Positions 61,792-64,000 of a DNA stretch of 64,000 nt are shown piece after piece. The stretch spans positions 124,001 through 188,000 of the forward strand of contig JBNAIG010000035.1 in assembly GCA_050031985.1 (NCBI GenBank), in the 5' to 3' direction. Numbering within the stretch: the first letter of the stretch is position 1; every line of letters starts with the position of its first letter. A program made the position numbers and the translations under genes. Under the pieces are notes generated by a model, which did not search any database, had not been told where the DNA came from, and saw only the letters and a program-made list of their open reading frames with translations. The DNA is from SZUA-368 sp028533045. GTDB taxonomy: Bacteria; Spirochaetota; Spirochaetia; DSM-2461.

Positions 61792-62508
61792 CTAGTGTAC
61801 AACACCGAACTGAGATAAGGGCCAATAGGTGAAAAAAAGCTTCCCCTTTATGCGGTTTTCCGGTAGGGCTCCCCAATAATAAGAGTCATTGGACAGTCTT
61901 CGGTTATCCCCCAAAAGGAAGTACTCCCCCTCGTTAAGGATAAATTCCTGTATGTTGCCGCTTAAGGGATCACCTTCGTCCCATTCGGGATTTTCCGGAT
62001 CAATGTGAATATCATATTCCTTTTCGGAACTCTCGAATTCAGAAAGATAATAACGGCTTTCTGCTGTTTTGACATAGAGAGTCCAGTCTTCCATTTTAAT
62101 AGTATCCCCCGGTAAAGCAACGATACGTTTAATCATATATCGATTAATCCACCCTTCCCTGGGATAAAAAGAGACTTGCACTTTTTGAAAAGTTAAAAAG
62201 GCTACGACTTTATTTAAACCGTCAACCAGTTTTACTTCTTTCTCATAATAGGGAGCTTCTATGAGGACAACATCCCCTCTGTTTAATCTCGCCGAACTCA
62301 CATTGGGACGATAGAGGGAACAGCTTCCTTTCTCCAAGGTAGGTTCCATAGAGAGAGAACCGGACTTTATCGTATTGATTACATAGCTCGTAAAAAAGAG
62401 AAAGAGAACGACGGAAAGAACAATTTTGAGGATAAAAATATTTCGTTTGTGAATAGAACTTAAACGGTCTCTGGATGATAAGCGACGCTGTGTTTTACTA
62501 AATGGCAT
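61792..62508 (-). CDS. lepB: Signal peptidase I
   Basis: A 238-residue membrane protease that removes signal peptides from secreted proteins. One transmembrane helix (about 24-46), catalytic Ser in SGSLSMEP near 52, catalytic Lys in YMIKRIVALPGD near 130 and the GDNRRLSNDSYYWG box near 208. ATG 62506-62508 is chosen because GGGAGAT lies a few bases upstream. It heads a lepB-hemW-lysS unit, read away from smpB. Confidence 0.94.
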   Translation of the reverse strand: MPFSKTQRRLSSRDRLSSIHKRNIFILKIVLSVVLFLFFTSYVINTIKSGSLSMEPTLEKGSCSLYRPNVSSARLNRGDVVLIEAPYYEKEVKLVDGLNKVVAFLTFQKVQVSFYPREGWINRYMIKRIVALPGDTIKMEDWTLYVKTAESRYYLSEFESSEKEYDIHIDPENPEWDEGDPLSGNIQEFILNEGEYFLLGDNRRLSNDSYYWGALPENRIKGKLFFTYWPLSQFGVVH

Positions 62509-62602
62509 TGTATCTCCCGAATAAAAAAAGAATATCATAAACAATTCAGTAGAACAACATTAAAATGGACAGCTTCCTTTTTTTTTGTTACTATACTTTC
62601 TT

Positions 62603-63076
62603 ATGGCAGTTAAATCAAAAAAGAAAGAAGGTCTACTGGCGGAAAACCGCAAAGCCCGTTTTAATTACATTATTGAAGAGACCTTGGAATGCGGCATAGT
62701 TCTTCAAGGCACGGAAGTTAAAGCAGTTAAGGCAGGACATATCTCTTTTCAGGACTCCTTTGTAGAGATCACTCGAGGTGAACTATATATCAAAAACCTC
62801 CATATAACGCCCTGGGAATACGGCAATATATTCAATCACCGGCCCGATCGCTATAGAAAGCTCCTTGCTCATAAAAAAGAGATAGAGAAACTGGACCGTA
62901 AAGTTAATGAAAGGGGCTATACAATAGTTCCTTTAAAGTTCTACCTTGTTAAAGGAAGAGTCAAGGTGGAAATAGGTCTGGGAAAGGGTAAAAAAGCCTA
63001 TGACAAACGGTCTACCATCCGGGACAGGGATGTTAAAAGAGATATGGATCGGGAAGTAAAAAAGAAATACTTATAG
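62603..63076 (+). CDS. smpB: SsrA-binding protein SmpB
   Basis: A 157-residue RNA-binding protein needed for tmRNA rescue of stalled ribosomes. NRKARFNYIIEETLECGIVLQGTEVKAV near the start, SFVEI and HITPWEYGN in the barrel, and the basic tail KAYDKRSTIRDRD typical of the family. ATG 62603 is chosen over a TTG six codons earlier. TATACT (62592-62597) ends five bases before it and there is no Shine-Dalgarno. The ssrA gene itself is not in this window. Confidence 0.96.
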   Translation: MAVKSKKKEGLLAENRKARFNYIIEETLECGIVLQGTEVKAVKAGHISFQDSFVEITRGELYIKNLHITPWEYGNIFNHRPDRYRKLLAHKKEIEKLDRKVNERGYTIVPLKFYLVKGRVKVEIGLGKGKKAYDKRSTIRDRDVKRDMDREVKKKYL

Positions 63077-63091
63077 GATTTTTAACAACAG

Positions 63092-63120
63092 TTGACAAAG
63101 AATTCATAATACATTATATT
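63092..63120 (+). promoter_or_regulatory. Sigma-70 promoter of tRNA-Val
   Basis: TTGACA (63092-63097), 17-base spacer, TATATT (63115-63120), twelve bases before the tRNA. Confidence 0.88.
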
Positions 63121-63132
63121 GCTGAGCGTATT

Positions 63133-63206
63133 GGAGAATTAGCTCAGCTGGTTAGAGTACTTGCTTGACATGCAAGGGGTCGATGGTTCGAGTCCATTAT
63201 TCTCCA
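63133..63206 (+). tRNA. tRNA-Val (anticodon GAC)
   Basis: A 74-base cloverleaf. Acceptor GGAGAAT/ATTCTCC, D arm GCTC/GAGT, anticodon stem CTTGC/GCAAG with loop TTGACAT (anticodon GAC) and T arm GATGG TTCGAGT CCATT. CCA is not encoded. Confidence 0.95.
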
Positions 63207-63218
63207 AAGCACAAAAAA

Positions 63219-63267
63219 AAGGGGTTAAAGGCAATTCGGAAGCTGCCTTTAACCCTTTTTTATATCC
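63219..63267. terminator. Bidirectional terminator between tRNA-Val and cheY
   Basis: GGGTTAAAGGCA and TGCCTTTAACCC form a 12-bp stem around a 10-base loop, with A-rich and T-rich flanks that serve both strands: the tRNA from the left and cheY from the right. Confidence 0.9.
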
Positions 63268-63279
63268 TAAGCGGTTTAT

Positions 63280-63714
63280 CTATTTAAAGACACTTACCAC
63301 CCTTTCAAGAACCTGACTCCTGTTCAGGGGTTTAACAATATAGTTTTTTGCCCCAACCATAAGGGATTTCTTAACCAAATCCTGCTTTCCCAAGGCGCTA
63401 ACCATAATAACCTTGGCATCCTTATCAAATTCAATTATTTTCTCTAGAGCGGTAATACCATCCATTTTGGGCATGGTAATATCCATTGTCACCAAGTCTA
63501 CGTTGGGATAGAGTTCTTTATACTTTTCAACTCCCTCCTCACCGTCTGCGGCTGTAGCAATGACATCAAAACCTTCAGAAGTAAGAATCTGATTGATCTG
63601 CTTGGTAACAAACATGGAATCATCAACAACCAAAACACGATAGGCCTTACCGTCTGAACTCATACCTTCCGGGTCTCTTTCGTTTAATGAAGGAAAATCA
63701 CTAGTTGTTTTCAT
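63280..63714 (-). CDS. cheY: CheY-like response regulator
   Basis: A 144-residue single receiver domain with an N-terminal extension of about 22 residues. Acidic pair VVDDS, phospho-acceptor in TMDITMPKMDG, switch Ser in MVSALGK and Lys in IVKPL. Such proteins control flagellar rotation in chemotaxis; the cheX neighbour supports this. It is the last gene of the operon, 15 bases after cheX. The other che genes should lie beyond the window. Confidence 0.92.
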   Translation of the reverse strand: MKTTSDFPSLNERDPEGMSSDGKAYRVLVVDDSMFVTKQINQILTSEGFDVIATAADGEEGVEKYKELYPNVDLVTMDITMPKMDGITALEKIIEFDKDAKVIMVSALGKQDLVKKSLMVGAKNYIVKPLNRSQVLERVVSVFK

Positions 63715-63729
63715 CTTTCCTACGCTCCT

Positions 63730-64000
63730 TTAAACCCGTTCTCTAATGGCAACATTGATTTCGACAAGCCCCTGGGGAACGCTCAAAGGTACAATCAAAG
63801 CTTCCACGTTAAGGTCAGTAACCTGCATGTTTTCCCCCGTAATAATAGAAGGTGGTGTCAGGTCAAACTTGAATCCCAAATCGTGAAGCTTTGTTACAGC
63901 CTGACCGGTTACCATATTGGCAAGCTCAGTAATAGTCGCTTTAACAAGTTCATCAAGCTCGGTAAGTTTCTCCCCGTTCATGGCGGAAGCAATACCGAGT
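63730..64000 (-). CDS. cheX: CheX phosphatase (5' end outside window)
   Basis: The C-terminal 90 codons of a CheX protein, which dephosphorylates CheY-P. The catalytic ExxN motif is in ITELANMVTG, followed by PPSIITG and the end VEINVAIRERV. The frame stays open past the internal ATG at 63979-63981 to the window edge, so the true start is outside. Pairing with cheY is the same as in the Borrelia and Treponema chemotaxis operons. Confidence 0.88.
   Translation of the reverse strand, partial: LGIASAMNGEKLTELDELVKATITELANMVTGQAVTKLHDLGFKFDLTPPSIITGENMQVTDLNVEALIVPLSVPQGLVEINVAIRERV

Noticed and set aside
1..64000. CRISPR array, rRNA operon, insertion sequence or prophage
   Set aside because: No regularly spaced direct repeats, rRNA sequence, transposase, integrase or phage structural gene was recognised on either strand.

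Overview
The window comes from a free-living, probably marine or saline, member of the Spirochaetes (Spirochaetales). No marker gene is available; the assignment rests on a combination of traits: an archaeal-type class I lysyl-tRNA synthetase, an RfuABCD-type riboflavin transporter, lipoproteins with relaxed lipoboxes, a CheX/CheY pair, groES and groL at separate loci, and SH3-type lipoproteins of spirochaetal style. Base composition is moderate (mid 40s percent GC by eye), except for an AT-rich accessory segment at about 7.0-11.6 kb.

Layout. 1-6.8 kb: the end of a Na/phosphate symporter, the rfuABCD riboflavin uptake operon under an FMN riboswitch that appears to sequester the ribosome binding site of rfuA, and galE. 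6.9-11.6 kb: an AT-rich island between a GC-rich structured block and tRNA-Arg(CCG), carrying two Nudix genes, a HAD phosphatase, a nucleoside phosphorylase, a DUF2007 protein, an orphan membrane protein and gene remnants, with short repeats between units. 11.7-23 kb: a surface/polysaccharide region. It holds a sigma-54-promoted operon for a small beta-barrel-like protein and a 1224-residue Ig-repeat lipoprotein, a divergent NtrC-family regulator followed by a TetR regulator, a BNR-repeat lipoprotein, and an 1176-residue multidomain PL7 alginate lyase lipoprotein. 23-32.3 kb: a tightly packed sppA-htrA-uvrB-SH3 lipoprotein-hrpA operon. 32.5-36.4 kb: a tandem-PilZ membrane protein and pabA-pabB-pabC. 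36.4-42.8 kb: a sirtuin, groL, a TrpR-like repressor, an amino-acid permease fused to a PTS EIIA domain, an RpoS-like sigma factor preceded by a second sigma-54 promoter, and groES. 42.9-49.5 kb: three exported proteins of unknown function, an ABC-F ATPase, and a fructosamine-kinase/LMW-phosphatase deglycation pair. 49.5-64 kb: a rhomboid-like protein, parE-parC, a diguanylate cyclase, a UvrD-type helicase, an SfsA-DUF123 fusion, lepB-hemW-lysS, smpB, tRNA-Val(GAC), and cheX-cheY at the edge.

Two window-wide regulatory themes emerge. First, many genes have a sigma-70 -10 box only 5-10 bases before the start codon and no Shine-Dalgarno, the arrangement expected for leaderless mRNAs (at least seven also have a recognisable -35 at 16-18 bp). 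Second, two consensus -24/-12 promoters occur. One faces away from a complete NtrC-type activator with a 15-bp perfect inverted repeat between them. The other lies in front of the RpoS-like sigma factor, which resembles the Rrp2-RpoN-RpoS cascade known in Borrelia. Together they suggest a sigma-54 circuit controlling surface lipoproteins and a secondary sigma factor.
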